In this document: positions 1 through 12,800 of the stretch, piece after piece
Numbering within the stretch: position 1 is the stretch's first letter
How the letters are laid out: the number at the start of each line of letters is the position of its first letter
NCBI GenBank assembly: GCA_037962975.1
Contig: CM075669.1
Location: forward strand, 188,302,501-188,366,500
DNA: 64,000 nucleotides
Source: Clitoria ternatea
Lineage: Eukaryota > Streptophyta > Magnoliopsida > Fabales > Fabaceae
Direction of reading: 5' to 3'
The notes under the pieces: generated by a model
The model's input: the letters and a program-made list of their open reading frames with translations, nothing else
What the model was told of the DNA's origin: nothing
The model's database searches: none
Program-made: the position numbers and the translations under genes

Positions 1-1153
1 TACACAATCAATTTTCTATTTACCCATTAAGACTCAAATACTTATATATTTCAATAACTTGATGTTTATATTATTTTAACTCTCAAACCTCTTTTATTTC
101 ATTTTCATCCACCATAACCACCATGGGTTAGGTGCCACCATATATTGTTATGCACTCTAGAACCAAACCTTTTCATGGGTTTCTCCATCAATGACTTCCA
201 CCAACAAAATACCATCACCAATGACCCTTATTCATCATAACCCACATTTATTGTCAACAATAAATACTCATCTACCTCCATTATACATTTCCCCCAAATT
301 TATGAAGTTAGGGTTTCATAAAATTCCAACAACCATCATAAATACTCTTCTCCTTCCAACCATAAATACATCCACTTTCATTACTTCCCCAAGAAATCTT
401 ACTCTTATTAAAACCCACTTTAAAACTCATGCATTAAATGCTCTCTATATACTTCTATGTTCATGCATGACTCTCCCAAGTCACAACACTATATAATACC
501 AACATCAATCTATCCAAAAATGGTGAAAAGAGTTTACCTTACACCTAAAACGAAAATGGGCTTCCAAGAAGAGGAGGATGGCTGCGAAAATGAGGAAAGA
601 AAAGGAAGAAGGATTCAGCTTCAATAATCTCCTTCCTAGTTCCTTGAAGACGAAAATGAGAGGGGAAGTTCACCACTCAAGCTAGGGCTTAGAAAGAAGA
701 GGAGGGAATGAAGAAGATGATGATGAAGAGGAGAAGAAGTGAAGTGCATATGCCCAACAACTTCAGCAATCACACGTGAATAGGAAAGGAAAAATTGGGG
801 TTTTTCAATTTATTTTAAATCCCATTTATTAAAACTCCATCATTTTATAACTAACAGGTTCTCAGTTCGGGCTCAATACTTCATTTGAAAATTATTCCGA
901 ATACACATTCGGACTCGCAATATCATTGTCAATAGCCCTGACCAATATCATCTCATTCCAAGATACTTGGTCCGACACCCGTACCTCAACCGGGCTTGTT
1001 TTTAGCTTAACCGGTCTCCATAAACCACCAGAAATTCCCAAAATGCTTAATTTAATTATTCTCGATAATTTGGGATGTTAAGTAATTCACACACAAATTC
1101 CTAATATTTATTCTGTTAATTAATTCACTTATTTTAAAATTTGGGATGTTACA
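1..1153 (-). mobile_element. 5' part of a long LTR, minus orientation, cut by the window edge
   Basis: Read on the minus strand this begins TGTAACATCCC at 1153, the same terminus as the LTRs ending at 22239 and 25619. The same blocks follow in the same order: an AT-rich end, a stretch with ATTATTCCGAATA (884-903) and a GATACTTGG block (961-972), a purine-rich tract on the plus strand (560-740, so a CT-rich leader on the sense strand), then the TGGGTTTC/ATGACTTCC block (175-200). The sequence right of 1153 belongs to a different LTR in plus orientation, so 1153/1154 is an insertion boundary. The rest of the element and its second target duplication lie outside the window. Confidence 0.7.
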
Positions 1154-1323
1154 TAAGTCTCCCATTTTTGGGAATTTTTGAGTGCGGCCAATGGCTACGC
1201 GTCCTAAATGGTGTATATTTGGTTGTGTCAAAATTTGGTGGCCATTGGATTTGATTTGAAAAGATAGGGTGGTTAGAAGTTTGAAAATGGTGAGTTTTCT
1301 ACATTATGCAGCAGGGCTCTATC

Positions 1324-1558
1324 ATGAATCGATTTAAATAATTCCTTGAATCGGTTCAAGGGATTCTGGAATGGGCTTGAATCGATTCACACGAAGCCCT
1401 GATCGATTCATTGCTCTCTGGAATCATTGTTCCTCAAATTCCCTTGACCTGAATCGATTCATCCTGGCCCTGAATCGATTCATGTGGCTTTGTTTCTCCT
1501 GTTCATGCATTTCCTCACGCATGAATCGATTCACCATGGGGCTGAATCGATTCATTCA
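1324..1558. repeat. AATCGATT palindrome cluster in family-A LTR
   Basis: The palindromic core AATCGATT or a one-base variant recurs about nine times in 235 bases, often as TGAATCGATTCA, at irregular spacing. The same cluster sits at the same LTR position in the inverted copy (19972-20204). The 91-residue open frame across it (1371-1646) only reflects repeated LNRF codons from the motif. Confidence 0.8.
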
Positions 1559-2599
1559 CCTGATGCTGGCCTGTTTTGGAGTATGTTGGGTTTTCCTTGC
1601 TATTTTTGGCTTGTTTGGGTATCTTAATGGTATTTTTGGCCTCTAACTTCTTCATGAAAGTCGTACATAATAATGTTACAGAGGTGTGAAAATTTGTCTC
1701 ACCTTAATTGGAGTTTCCTAACTCTCATTAGGCGTAAATCATAGACCCACTACATTGTAAAACTCAAGTTTAAAAGGGTTTTGAACACAACTTTTTATGA
1801 TTGTCAAATTGGGACTAATAGGCGATATTTGTGACATGTCCCACTATTTTTTAGACTAAAAATGAACTTCCCTCATATAACTTGATGTTGAAATTTGACA
1901 TGAACTTATTATTATCCAAACCTTGTTCATCATGCAAAACATATGATTGTGTTGAAAATATATGATTGTGGTGTGTCTTAATGATGATTGGGAAATGGCT
2001 TAAGGCCATGGCAAGGTATGTGAATGTCAATGTTATGTTATGGAAACATGTATGCTTCACCACTATCGATATGTTATGAATAATAATGAAAAGTAAATGA
2101 TGTGATTGTATGACACATTTAATTGATGATGAAACTAATGAGGGGACAATTGAATGATAATGTGTTTATGGTGAATCGATGAATCGAAGATGATACCAAT
2201 AATGTATAATGATGGATGATGTTGTTGATCATTTCCTTGAATAAAAGGATGATTGTTATTATCGATGATTGTTGAATGCCATTGTGATGAATACAAGTGA
2301 GATCTTACGTATGTGTGGTTTGAATTAAATTGATGAATTGTTGTGATGCCACACTAATACATGAAACAATGGTAATGATCAATGAGATGAAAATCCACTA
2401 AGAGATTACGTGGTGATATTGATGAACGGTCGATGGATGTTGTTGATGTTTGTGATACCATTGTGATTGTGCAAGTATTGACTTGCATGTATGATATAAA
2501 ATATGTTAAAATGAAATGCCACACTTAAAGCTTGAAAACAATGGCTAAAAACCAACAATGATAAAATCCACTAGAGATTTTATGGTGCTGTTGGTGTTG

Positions 2600-2604
2600 A
2601 TAAT
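2600..2604. repeat. Target-site duplication ATAAT, left
   Basis: ATAAT directly precedes the TGTAACATCC start of the inserted element and is repeated exactly at 13332-13336 after its end. A 5-bp duplication is standard for LTR retrotransposon integration. Confidence 0.85.
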
Positions 2605-3692
2605 TGTAACATCCCGATTTAATAATTAATTGCCGAATGAAAATAAATCATTAAAATAATAATTTCAAAAGTGGGAAAAATTATTTATTAATTATAATGG
2701 ACTTAATTAATTTAAGTTAAGGAAACAAAGGTGATTAGTTGTCAATAGCCGATTAGTTGTGACTTTGTGCGTATGACACGTGTGGGGGGGCTGCTGCTGT
2801 GTACGACTTCCCACCCCACTCTTCCCTTCTCCGTGCATGCATATATGTGCTACTGGGCCACTTTATTTATCATTTTTTTCCCTTCAGACTTCTCTTCTTT
2901 CTGTTTCTTTTCTTCTCTTCTTCGCTCTTCACTCTCCTTCCCTTCTTCTTCTTTCTTCTCTACTCTCTGTTCCCGTGAGCTCGCAACAGTGGTTGCTGAG
3001 GATCAGAGTCCTCCTTCCTTACTTGACGAGTCAGAGAGGGTGAGGGTGTGCATTCCCTCTGTATGCAACCCGTCTCCTTCCACGCTGCTCCTTCCCTGTT
3101 CTTTCATTTTCCTTCGTCGATTTCCCTCCTTCTTCCTTTCCTTACTCGAAGCTGCCAAGTCTCCGTGGAGATCTGCACTACGAGGAGCTTCAAGATGGTT
3201 GGAGTGTTCACAGCGTTGTGATGGAGCTACTCCAGGGAGCGAACCGAGAGCTGGGTGTCTCAGAGGCTCGAATGGCCTCCCCCGTCCTTGCATGCAGATG
3301 CACTGAGAGTGACTCGGTGATCTTCTAGAACAGAGTATCGTGTTGACCGACTGGAAGCTTTAGTCCAGGTAGGGAGGTATCTTCTATCTTAAATGCATGG
3401 GTTATGAACGGGTTCCGGGTGTCAATGGCTTGTTGATTCTGTGTCTGATCCCGTATTTTGCTTGCATGATGAGTATATGGTACCCGAATGCGTGACGAGT
3501 GGGTGTTGAGTGATGCGTGTTTGATTCCATCTGTGAAATGCATGTTAATAACCTTGAGAATATTGCATGATCGTATGAAAAGAATGTGTTGCAGTGCGGT
3601 TGATGATTACCGTGTGGTTTATGTGATGAGCAAGTTACTATAAGCTTGAAATGCTGACTGCATGTGTGAGAATATGGATTTAGTGAATCTGA

Positions 3693-3915
3693 CAGTGTCC
3701 AATACCGGCTGTATTTGATGCATGTGTTGTTGAGTGCTGATAATGCCTAATGCCGATTGCATGAGATGCATGTGCTATTTGAGTTCTGATGATGTACAAT
3801 GCCGACTGCGTGATATGCATGTGTTGTTGAGTTCTGTTAATGCTTAGCACTGATTGCATGAGATGCATGTGCTGTTTGAGTGCTGATGATGTACGATTCC
3901 GATAGCATAAAATGC
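3693..3915 (+). repeat. 49-bp tandem repeat, left LTR
   Basis: About 4.5 imperfect copies of a 49-base unit built around GCCGATTGCATGAGATGCAT and TTGAGTTCTGATGATG. The same block is in the right LTR (10953-11176), so it existed before integration. Confidence 0.7.
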
Positions 3916-5019
3916 ATGTATGGTTGTGTATATGAACTCTATGTTGTGTGATGAATCCGCGTGTGGCGCATGGGATGCGTTTGTGCTGGGAGCACGTAGT
4001 GTGGGACACTACCATCGGTTATTAAAGCATGGGACGCTGTGAAATCCTTGAGTGGGACTCAAGGTAGCCCTTGAGTGGGACTCGAGCTGCCTGTGAACAA
4101 CTCCGTTGGCGCTGAGAGCGTTGATGTCACCTATGGGCAAATGGTTTGGTACCTGTAAAATGGCCAAGCAGCTGGGAGCTGAACCGATAGCTGAGAGCTA
4201 TGTATAAAAAGGCTGGGAGCCTACGTTGCAACGTCAAAACCGATTACACACAAATGCGGAACCGAGTGAATAATCTGTGTATATGTATTGCTGATGTTGA
4301 GTGGAATTTGATCATGCGTGTGATGATGTTAATAAGATGATGAATGTATATAACCGAGCAAATTATTCTGTGTGCATATGCTGTTGATGCTGATTGAAAT
4401 ATGTTCTATGAATACATGTTAATGTTATTGAAAAGTTGTATATATATATAGCCGAGTGAGAATTGTTGAATTCCGATTGAGAAATGTTCAATATGTGCAT
4501 TCTGATTCATAGGCATTATTATGTCACTGATTGTTGTATGTTAATGTTATTGAATTGATACGTGCATAAGGCTGAGTGATAACTGGTGGATTCCGATCGG
4601 TAAGAGTCTGATGTGTGTCCTGGTCCGATCGGTAAGAGTCTGATGTGTGTCCTGGTTGATTGGTATTGCTCTGACTTTAATCGTTGCCATGTATAATTAT
4701 GTGTATATATATATTATGGTATAATTGTGGGACGACCTGAGTCAGTATCTATCATTTAATATTCAAGATACTCACCCCTACACCATTTTCAGTGTGTGCA
4801 GGTCGGACTCAGAAGTGATGATAGGGCCTCAAGTCCGAGTGTAGTGCACTCCGACTGTTGAGTGTTTGTATTGCGTTTAGCATGTTCAGTCAGAGTGGCC
4901 TTGGCCGGCTCTTATGTAAAATGACGATTAAATATATTTATTTATAAAGATTGATTTGATAAGTATAGACATGGTGTCACTTGTATGGATCTGTAAATAA
5001 TGGTAAAGGTATAATGTTA

Positions 5020-5760
5020 AGTTAATGAGTATTCCGAGTATATGGTTACATGTATATGGGTCGGTAGATTGGACTTGTGGGCAGATTTATATTTCTGGGA
5101 ACATATATTCCTACGTATGTGCTTTATGTGGATTTGATGCGTCTTCCGACTGGAATGTATTGTTAAATGATTCGAGGGCTGTTGATGAGTGAAATAATGT
5201 TAAGTTGATGGTTCCGAGTGAGGATTACTGGGTGGCTTTTCCGAGTGAATACGCTGAGTTATTCTGAGTGAAAGATATAAGTAAACCCCGAGTGAGGAAG
5301 AGTTTGTATTCCCGAGTGAAAACCTTGAGTGATCCCCTTCTGAGAGAGGAGTTAGAGTAGTGGTTTAGAGTGGAATGGATCCTAAGTGTAAGGTATTGGT
5401 AATCCGAGTGAATGATGTAAAATCCGAGTGAGTGAGGATCGGTATGCCGACTGGTTGAGTTTTGAATATGTCCGAGTGGGACTTAACTACCTGATTTCCC
5501 GAGTGAATGTGAGAATGTTTACCGAATAGTGAATGTGTAATGTGACCCGATTGTGTCAAGGACGGAATACGTCGAGTGATGTTTGATTAGGATATATTCC
5601 GAGAGAGAAAGAGTTCTGGATTCCGAGTGGTTTATACTTGTGACCTATATGAATGAAATGAGGAGCTGTGTGGATTCCCGAGTGAAGTATGAGCGTGATG
5701 ATTTACCGGGTGAACATATGTCCCAAATCCGAGTGAGAGATTACCTTGTACCTGTGTCTG
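5020..5760 (+). repeat. CCGAGTG motif array, left LTR
   Basis: CCGAGTG(A) and one-base variants (CTGAGTG, CCGAGAG, CCGAATG) recur every 15-50 bases without a fixed period. The right-LTR counterpart is about 12280-13010. Short open frames here are artefacts of the array. Confidence 0.75.
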
Positions 5761-5818
5761 CCCCAACGAATTAGACTTATCTCCAGCGAGTGTGCGTGCA
5801 TGGAAGACTTCTGGGATG

Positions 5819-5832
5819 TTCGCTTAAGCGAA
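5819..5832. repeat. 14-bp perfect palindrome, left LTR
   Basis: TTCGCTTAAGCGAA is a perfect palindrome, repeated at 13079-13092 in the right LTR. Variants of the same palindrome cluster near the end of the solo LTR at 27892-30425. Confidence 0.8.
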
Positions 5833-6074
5833 TGATACTTCGCCGAGCGAGTCAGCGTTGTCATGGATTTCGCCCAGGCGCTGATGTGTCTCGCTGAACC
5901 GAATGGGTCAGTTCGAGCCTTATTCCTTCCGCTGATTACTATACGTATAAATGTTCTTTTATTTCCCTTGCCTTCCTCTTCCGTTTCCTATGCCGATTGT
6001 CCAGTGGCTGTTTTTATGGAAAAATTTCCCCTGTTTTTTGGTTTATTGTTTATTAAAATTAGGGTGTTACATTT

Positions 6075-6086
6075 TGGTATCAGAGC
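6075..6086 (+). promoter_or_regulatory. Primer-binding site, initiator-Met tRNA type
   Basis: TGGTATCAGAGC begins three bases after the left LTR. It is the standard plant sequence complementary to the 3' end of initiator methionine tRNA and primes minus-strand DNA synthesis. Confidence 0.9.
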
Positions 6087-9000
6087 AGACCAAAAGGTCC
6101 ATGGCCAAGGTTGCCTACTGTTAGTGGGCGGTTGAGTGCATTATGCCAGATTGTCATAATTGCTTATGATGTTCTATTGCATGTTGATGCCTGTTCAATC
6201 ATGACTTGTGTGATGATATGTGCTTATGATCTTCTATTGGATTTGGTATACGTTTGACTATGAATGGTGTGGTTGTATGCCTGTGCCTTGTTGAGGAATT
6301 TGAACGTGTGATGAATGAATGGTATATGATGTATATGATTTTCAGTATAAGAGATGTGTTGCGGTTTCCTAAGTCAAAATTTGGGTGTGTAATAAGTGAG
6401 TAAAGGTGAGGTCGGGTATACGTTAAATTGGGATTGTGCCTCGGCGGCTGGTTGAGGAAACCGAGTGAATGGTATTAGACCTTATAATAATATTTAAATG
6501 TTGGGGAGTACCCATCATGGGATACTAGATAAGTAGTGACCCCTTAGGGATTCTAAGTCTAATGATTTACTAATCGTGTGAGTTGTTGAGCCGAGTAAAG
6601 CAATTGCGTAGTAACTCTTTAAGGCTTAAATGATTACCGGGTGTTTGTTTAGTTCTGTGTGATGTGTTATGTGTGAAATGTGTTGATAGCCGTGCTGTGA
6701 TTGAGAAATAATGCATGCAACTTTTGGATTTGTGGTATTTGTAAACTGTCTAATGCGGTGTGGCTCCGTCCATAAGTACGTATTAATATTTCTGCGAATG
6801 CCGACTGAATGCTTGTAAATAAAAGTGTTACCATTATTGCCGAGTACGTGAGCTAAAAAAGGGATGATTCTCTGAGTTCTGTGGCAGTTTCATGTTCAAA
6901 TATATATGAATGAGAATACCATAATGATTTCCGAATGCATGATATGTGAGTCAATCTGTTGATTTCCACTTGGATGTCATGTCAAAATGCATGCTGGCTT
7001 CATTAAAAATGCCAAGAGGATGTGCTGTAGTATTGTTACCCTGTTTTGCTTGTTGTGGGTCACTATGACAAACGCCTGTAATGTTGTGATGAAACTGTGA
7101 AATTCCGAGTGAATCTATATGTCGTGTTGAAATGGTTGTGATCTATTAATGACTATGTGAGACGCACCTGTAAGCTTGGATGCTTGTATGAAATTGCATG
7201 AGGATTACATACATGAGATGAAATCGCTATTTAAGTCGGATCCGTATGCATGTGTGTAAGAGCATTATTATTGAGACTAACATGATTTGCATGGATTTGA
7301 ATGATTTGGGTAGATTCCAACTTGATGATGTTGTATGAATGAGTTCTGACTGAACGAATGTGCGTGTATTGATGCTGTTGACGAGTGTAGTGTGATGTTA
7401 TGATTGAGAATGTATGTTATTGTGCAATTCCCGATTGAATGTCTGTGTACATGCTTACGATGGGCATTGAACTCAATGTGAATTATATGAATATGTGGAT
7501 ATGATATTATGAATGAAATTCTTAATATGGTTCGAAAATGATTTGGGTAAATCTGATTGAGTGAGTATATATATATGTCGATGCTATTACCAAGTGCAAT
7601 ATGATGTTGTGGTTATGGTATATGCTGTAGTGAACAATAATATAGCCATGAATAATTGGTATGAAATCCGACTGAGTGTCTGTATGTACATTAGTGCCGT
7701 TGCCGAGTCTAGGGTGTGTTATGACAGCATATATGATTGTGAATTACTTAATCCTAATGGAATTGCATGAACTCGAGTGAGCGATGTCATTATATAGCTG
7801 AGAGTTGAGAATTTAATCCGAGCCATGGTTTTGTGATGAATAAGATTTAGAGGAAATGTTTACTCGGTGTTGGCTAGAAGCCGATTGTTGTGTTGCCATC
7901 ATACTGTTTTACAGAAGTGATAAATAATTTTCATGATTGTTGTTGCGTGATGTACCCTATGTGATGCATAATGATGATGTTGATGTAGATGTATTGTTTA
8001 TAATGTGTGTGTGAACTGCCATTAATTACCGTGTGAATTAGCATTAGTTGAGTGAGTCTGGTCGGAGTGAGGCGTGCTGTTCTGAGATGACTCTTCCTGC
8101 CATAGGTATTGTGGCAGCGTACACGTTGCAGTGACTATGTAATTGTTGCAACCCTATAGGAATGAGACGTCATCCTATAAGTTAGATGCAGCAATTCATA
8201 AGTCGGGCAAGTGAGGCTGTAGCTGCTTATGGTGATGGTGAGTCTATCGGACTGCTTTGAGTGAAGATGAGAGTTGTATTAAGTGAATAAATAAGTGGTT
8301 ATGAATCAATTGAGGATAGAGGGTTTGTTTAACCTTGATGGGTTGCCTCCGAGAGGATTAGAGGCTGTTGGGTATAGATTGGCTTCTAAGACGATGATTA
8401 GTTATTAAAACAAGAGGGGTGATCAAATCTGTCACTGAATTGGAGTTTTATGAGGTTAACCGAGTGATACTGTAAGTTAAAGGGGGAAACCAGGATTTTG
8501 AGCCAAACTAAATTATAAGGTGAAGAATTGCTCGGGAAAGGTTAGTATATTCCGAGTGTGTAAGAGTGGAGAGAATTCCAAGTGAAGTCCTTGTGAGAAA
8601 GAACTGCTGAGTGAAAATTATGGTGTTCTGAGTAGAACCTCATAGGGAGGATCATTATTAAGTTAAGGGAATAGTGTCCGACCGTAGCATTCTGAGTATG
8701 GTAAGATTCGAGTAATGTGACTCAGAGTGTACCACTTCTGAGTGGAATAGTACCGTGTGGAACGATTTCGAGTGGAGAGATATCGAGAGTAGAATCCATA
8801 GTACCCGTGTGATGTTTCGCCAAGTGATCTTTCTCCAGGAGGAAAAATACCTCTGGTCGGAAAATGGAATTTAGAGTGTGCAAGTTCCGAGTGAAGGGTC
8901 CCCGAGGGGAGTAGGTATCCGAGAGAAGGATTTGATTGAAGTCGTACTTAGGACAATGATTAGGAGCTGCTGAGTTTGAACTCAGAATTGTATTTGGAGT

Positions 9001-9827
9001 AGGCTTGAAGTCCGAATGAAAATTTGGGTAAATGGAAGTTTTCTGGGCTAGAACTACCTTCAACTCTGAACAACCCTGTTGATTGAGAGTTTCGAGTGAC
9101 CTTTTCAGGGTATAGGCATGGAATTAGCAGAAGGAATGGTTAGAAATCTGAGATGTTAGAACTGAGTGTGGTACCCGTACGGAGTAAATCCAGGCAAATT
9201 GTGCTAATTGAAACACATGGAAAATTCCTTGAGTGCTCCCTTGGTGTAAGAGAGAGATTTGGTGGTCAGGTTTTGAAAATCCGAGGGTTTAATCCGTGAT
9301 GAATCAGTCGGAAGTGATTATTAGTGGGAGTCGGTATTGTTGTTTACCGACTGAATTCTTTCCAATTGGTGGAATAACGTCTAGAGTGTGTCCCATGTGA
9401 CACAATTTTGAGCCTATGATCTGTGTGAGTTCATGGTGGTGCCGAGTGACTCATTTGAGTCGGGGAGCCCGATGGAGTAAAAACACCGAGCGGTGTCATA
9501 AGTGTAGGACTGAGCGGCCAAGAAATTAGGAAGTGCCACTACTTATGATGAATTGGCTGAGTTAAATAAGGGAAATTGTGCATTTTAGAAATTGAATCCC
9601 CAAATGTATCAAATTCTATGATGAAGTTGTAATCAGGTAGGGCCTGACCTTTACGTTTTGCCGACTGAAATTGTGGGCGGTCGGTAAACCGCTTGAGTGG
9701 TGAATCCTTGCCGAGTGAAATTATGATCCGGTCGGTGAATACTTATGGAAGCACAGTCGTGTGAGTGATTGAGTCAACAATTTTCTGAGTTAATTATTTA
9801 AGGAGAGTCACCGACTGAATTTCGAGG

Positions 9828-9854
9828 ACGAAATTCTTTTGAAAGGTGGAGAAC
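9828..9854 (+). promoter_or_regulatory. Polypurine tract region before the 3' LTR
   Basis: GAAAGGTGGAGAAC (9841-9854) abuts the TGTAAC start of the right LTR and follows CGAGGACGAAATTC. It would prime plus-strand synthesis. The preceding GAGGACGAA block is typical of the end of plant Tekay/Del-like gypsy elements. Confidence 0.75.
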
Positions 9855-12800
9855 TGTAACATCCAGATTTAATAATTAATTACCGAATGAAAATAAATCA
9901 TTAAAATAATAATTTCAAAAGTGGGAAAAATTATTTATTAATTATAATGGACTTGATTAATTTAAGTTAAGGAAACAAAGGCTGATTGAAGGTGATTAGT
10001 TGTCAATAGCCGATTAGTTATGACTTTGTACGTATGACACGTGTGGGGGGGGCTGCTGCTGTGCACGACTTCCCACCCCACTCTTCCCTTCTCCGTGCAT
10101 GCATATATGTGCTACTGGGCCACTTTATTTCTCATTTTTTCCCTTCAGACTTCTCTTCTTTCTGTTTCTTTTCTTCTCTTCTTCGCTCTTCACTCTCCTT
10201 CCCTTCTTCTTCTTTCTTCTCTGCTCTCTGTTCCCGTGAGCTCGCAACAGTGGTGGCTGAGGATCGGAGTCCTCCTTCCTTACTTGACGAGTCAGAGAGG
10301 GTGAGGGTGTGCATTCCCTCTGCATGCAACCCGTCTCCTTCCATGCTGCTCCTTCCCTGTTCTTTCATTTTCCTTCGTCGATTTCCCTCCTTCTTCCTTT
10401 CCTTGCTCGAAGCTGACAAGTCTCCGTGGAGATCTGCACTACGAGGAGCTTCAAGATGGTTGGAGTGTTCACAGCGTTGTGATGGAGCTACTCTAGGGAG
10501 CGAAGCGAGAGCTGGGTGTCTCAGAGGCTCGAATGGCCTCCCCCGTCCTTGCATGCAGATGCACTGAGAGTGACTCGATGATCTTCTAGAACAGAGTATC
10601 GTGTTGACCGACTGGAAGCTTCAGTCCAGGTAGGGGGGTATCTTCTATCTTAAATGCATGGGTTATGAACGGGTTCCGGGTTTCAATGGCTTGTTGATTC
10701 TGTGTCTGATCCTGTGTTTTACTTGCATGATGAGTATATGGTACCCGAATGCGTGACGAGTAGGTGTTGAGTGATGCGTGTTTGATTCCATCTGTGGAAT
10801 GCATGTTAATAGCCTTGAGAATATTGCATGATCGTATGAAAAGAATGTGTTGCAGTGTGGTTGATGATTATCGTGTGGTTTATGTGATGAGCAAGTTACT
10901 ATAAGCTTGAAATGCTTACTGCATATGTGAGAATATGGATTTAGTGAATCTGACAGTGTCCAATACCGACTGCATGTGATGCATGTGTTGTTGAGTGCTG
11001 ATAATGCCTAATGCTGATTGTATGAGATGCATATGCTATTTGAGTTCTGATGATGTACAATGCCGACTGCGTGAGATGCATGTGTTGTTGAGTTCTGTTA
11101 ATGCTTAGCACTGATTGCATGAGATGCATGTGCTATTTGAGTGCTGATGATGTACGATGCCGATTGCATAAAATGCATGTATGGCTGTGTATATGAACTC
11201 TGTGTTGTGTGATGAATCCGCGTGTGGCGTATGGGATGCGTTTGTGCTGGGAGCATGTAGTGTGGGACACTACCATCGGTTATTAAAGCGTGGGACACTG
11301 TGAAATCCTTGAGTGGGACTCAAGGTAGCCCTTGAGTGGGACTCGGGCTGCCTGTGAACACCTCCGTTGGCGCTGAGAGCGTTGGTGTCACCTGTGGGCA
11401 AACGGTTGGGTACCTGTAAAATGGCCAAGCAGCTGGGAGCTGAACCGATAGCTGAGAGCTATGTATAAAAAGGCTGGGAGCCTACGTTGCAACGTCAACA
11501 CCGATTACACACAAATACGGAACCGAGTGAATAATCTGTGTATATGTATTGCTGATGTTGAGTGGAATTTGATCATGCGTGTGATGATGTTAATAAGATG
11601 ATGAATGTATATAACCGAGCAAATTATTCTATGTGCATATGCTGTTGATGCTTATTGAAATATGTTCTATGAATGCATGTTAATGTTATTGAAAAGTTGT
11701 ATATATATATAGCCGAGTGAGAATTGTTGAATTCCGATTGAGAAATGTTCAATATGTGCATTCTGATTCATAGGCATTATTATGTCACTGATTGTTGTAT
11801 GTTAATGTTATTGAATTGATACGTGCATAAGGCTGAGTGATAACTGGTGGATTCCGATCGGTAAGAGTCTGATGTGTGTCCTGGTCCGATCGATAAAAGT
11901 CTGATGTGTGTCCTGGTTGATTGGTATTGCTCTGACTTTAATCGTTGCCATGTATATTGTGTGTATATATATATTGTGGTATAATTGTGGGACGACCTGA
12001 GTCAGTATCTATCATTTAATATTCAAGATACTCACCCCTACACCATTTTCAGTGTGTGCAGGTCGGACTCAGAAGTGATGATAGGGCCTCAAGTCCGAGT
12101 GTAGTGCACTCCGACTGTTGAGTGTTTATATTGCGTTTAGCATGTTCAGTCAGAGTGGCCTTGGCCGGCTCTTATGTAAAATGACGATTAAATATATTTA
12201 TTTATAAAGATTGTTTTGATAAGTATAGACATGGTGTCACTTGTATGGATCTGTAAATAATGGTAAAGGTATAATGTTAAGTTAATGAGTATTCCGAGTA
12301 TATGGTTACATGTATATGGGTCGGTAGATTAGACTTGTGGGCAGATTTATATTTCTGGGAACATATATTCCTACGTATGTGCTTTATGTGGATTTGATGC
12401 GTCTTCCGACTGGAATGTGTTGTTAAATGATTCGAGGGCTGTTGATGAGTGAAATAATGTTAAGTTGATGGTTCCGAGTGAGGATTACTGGGTGGCTTTT
12501 CCGAGTGAATACGCTGAGTGATTCTGAGTGAAAGATATAAGTAAACCCCGAGTGAGGAAGAGTTTGTATTCCCGAGTGAAAACCTTGAGTGATCCCCTTC
12601 TGAGAGAGGAGTTAGAGTAGTGGTTTAGAGTGGAATGGATCCTAAGTGTAAGGTATTGGTAATCCGAGTGAATGATGTAAAATCTGAGAGAGTAAGGATC
12701 GGTATGCCGACTGGTTGAGTTTTGAATAAGTCCGAGTGGGACTTAACTACCTGATTTCCCGAGTGAATGTGAGAATGTATACCGAATAGTGAATGTGTAA

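Larger units (their letters stand above)
1154..2604 (+). mobile_element. Family-A long LTR, left segment
   Basis: This segment matches, in reverse complement, the middle of the solo LTR at 17205-22239: the TAAGTCnCnCATTTTTGGG block (1154-1174), the AATCGATT cluster (1324-1558), the CTCTCATTAGGCGTAAA block (1725-1741) and the later ATG/GAT-rich stretch. It resumes at 13337 after the 10.7-kb insertion. Its own 5' end lies left of the window or was displaced by the insertion ending at 1153. The AT-rich frames give short open frames, but none resembles a known protein. Confidence 0.7.
2605..6071 (+). repeat. Left (5') LTR of the 10.7-kb element
   Basis: Starts TGTAACATCCC and ends GGTGTTACA. In order it holds an AT-rich end, a GC-richer CT-rich leader (about 2767-3300), a splice-donor-like CAG|GTAGGG at 3366-3374, a 49-bp tandem block (3693-3915), a 35-bp duplication (about 4595-4665), an acceptor-like CCATTTTCAG (about 4781-4791), CCTTGGCCGGC at 4899-4909, CCGAGTG repeats (about 5030-5760) and a palindrome at 5819-5832. 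TATA-like sites are TATAAAAAGG at about 4203 and GTATAAATG at about 5945; which is used cannot be told. The 179-residue open frame in the leader is CT-rich low complexity and matches no family I know. Confidence 0.85.
6072..9854 (+). other. Internal region of the 10.7-kb element, non-coding
   Basis: Between the LTRs I find no gag, protease, reverse transcriptase or integrase motif in any frame; the longest open frames (69 and 113 residues) have no family look. Two parts are visible: 6100-8050 is AT-rich with many GATG/TGTG runs, and 8050-9830 is again dense in CCGAGTG-like motifs, some spelled TCTGAGT or CCGACTG. The region reads as long-decayed or replaced filler between the signals needed for mobilisation. 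Confidence 0.75.

Noticed and set aside
2767..3306. 179-residue frame, also present in the right LTR at 10034-10567
   Set aside because: Lies in the CT-rich leader of the LTR, is Ser/Phe/Leu low complexity, has a shifted N-terminus between the two LTRs because of a G-run, and shows no known domain. Shared presence only reflects LTR duplication.
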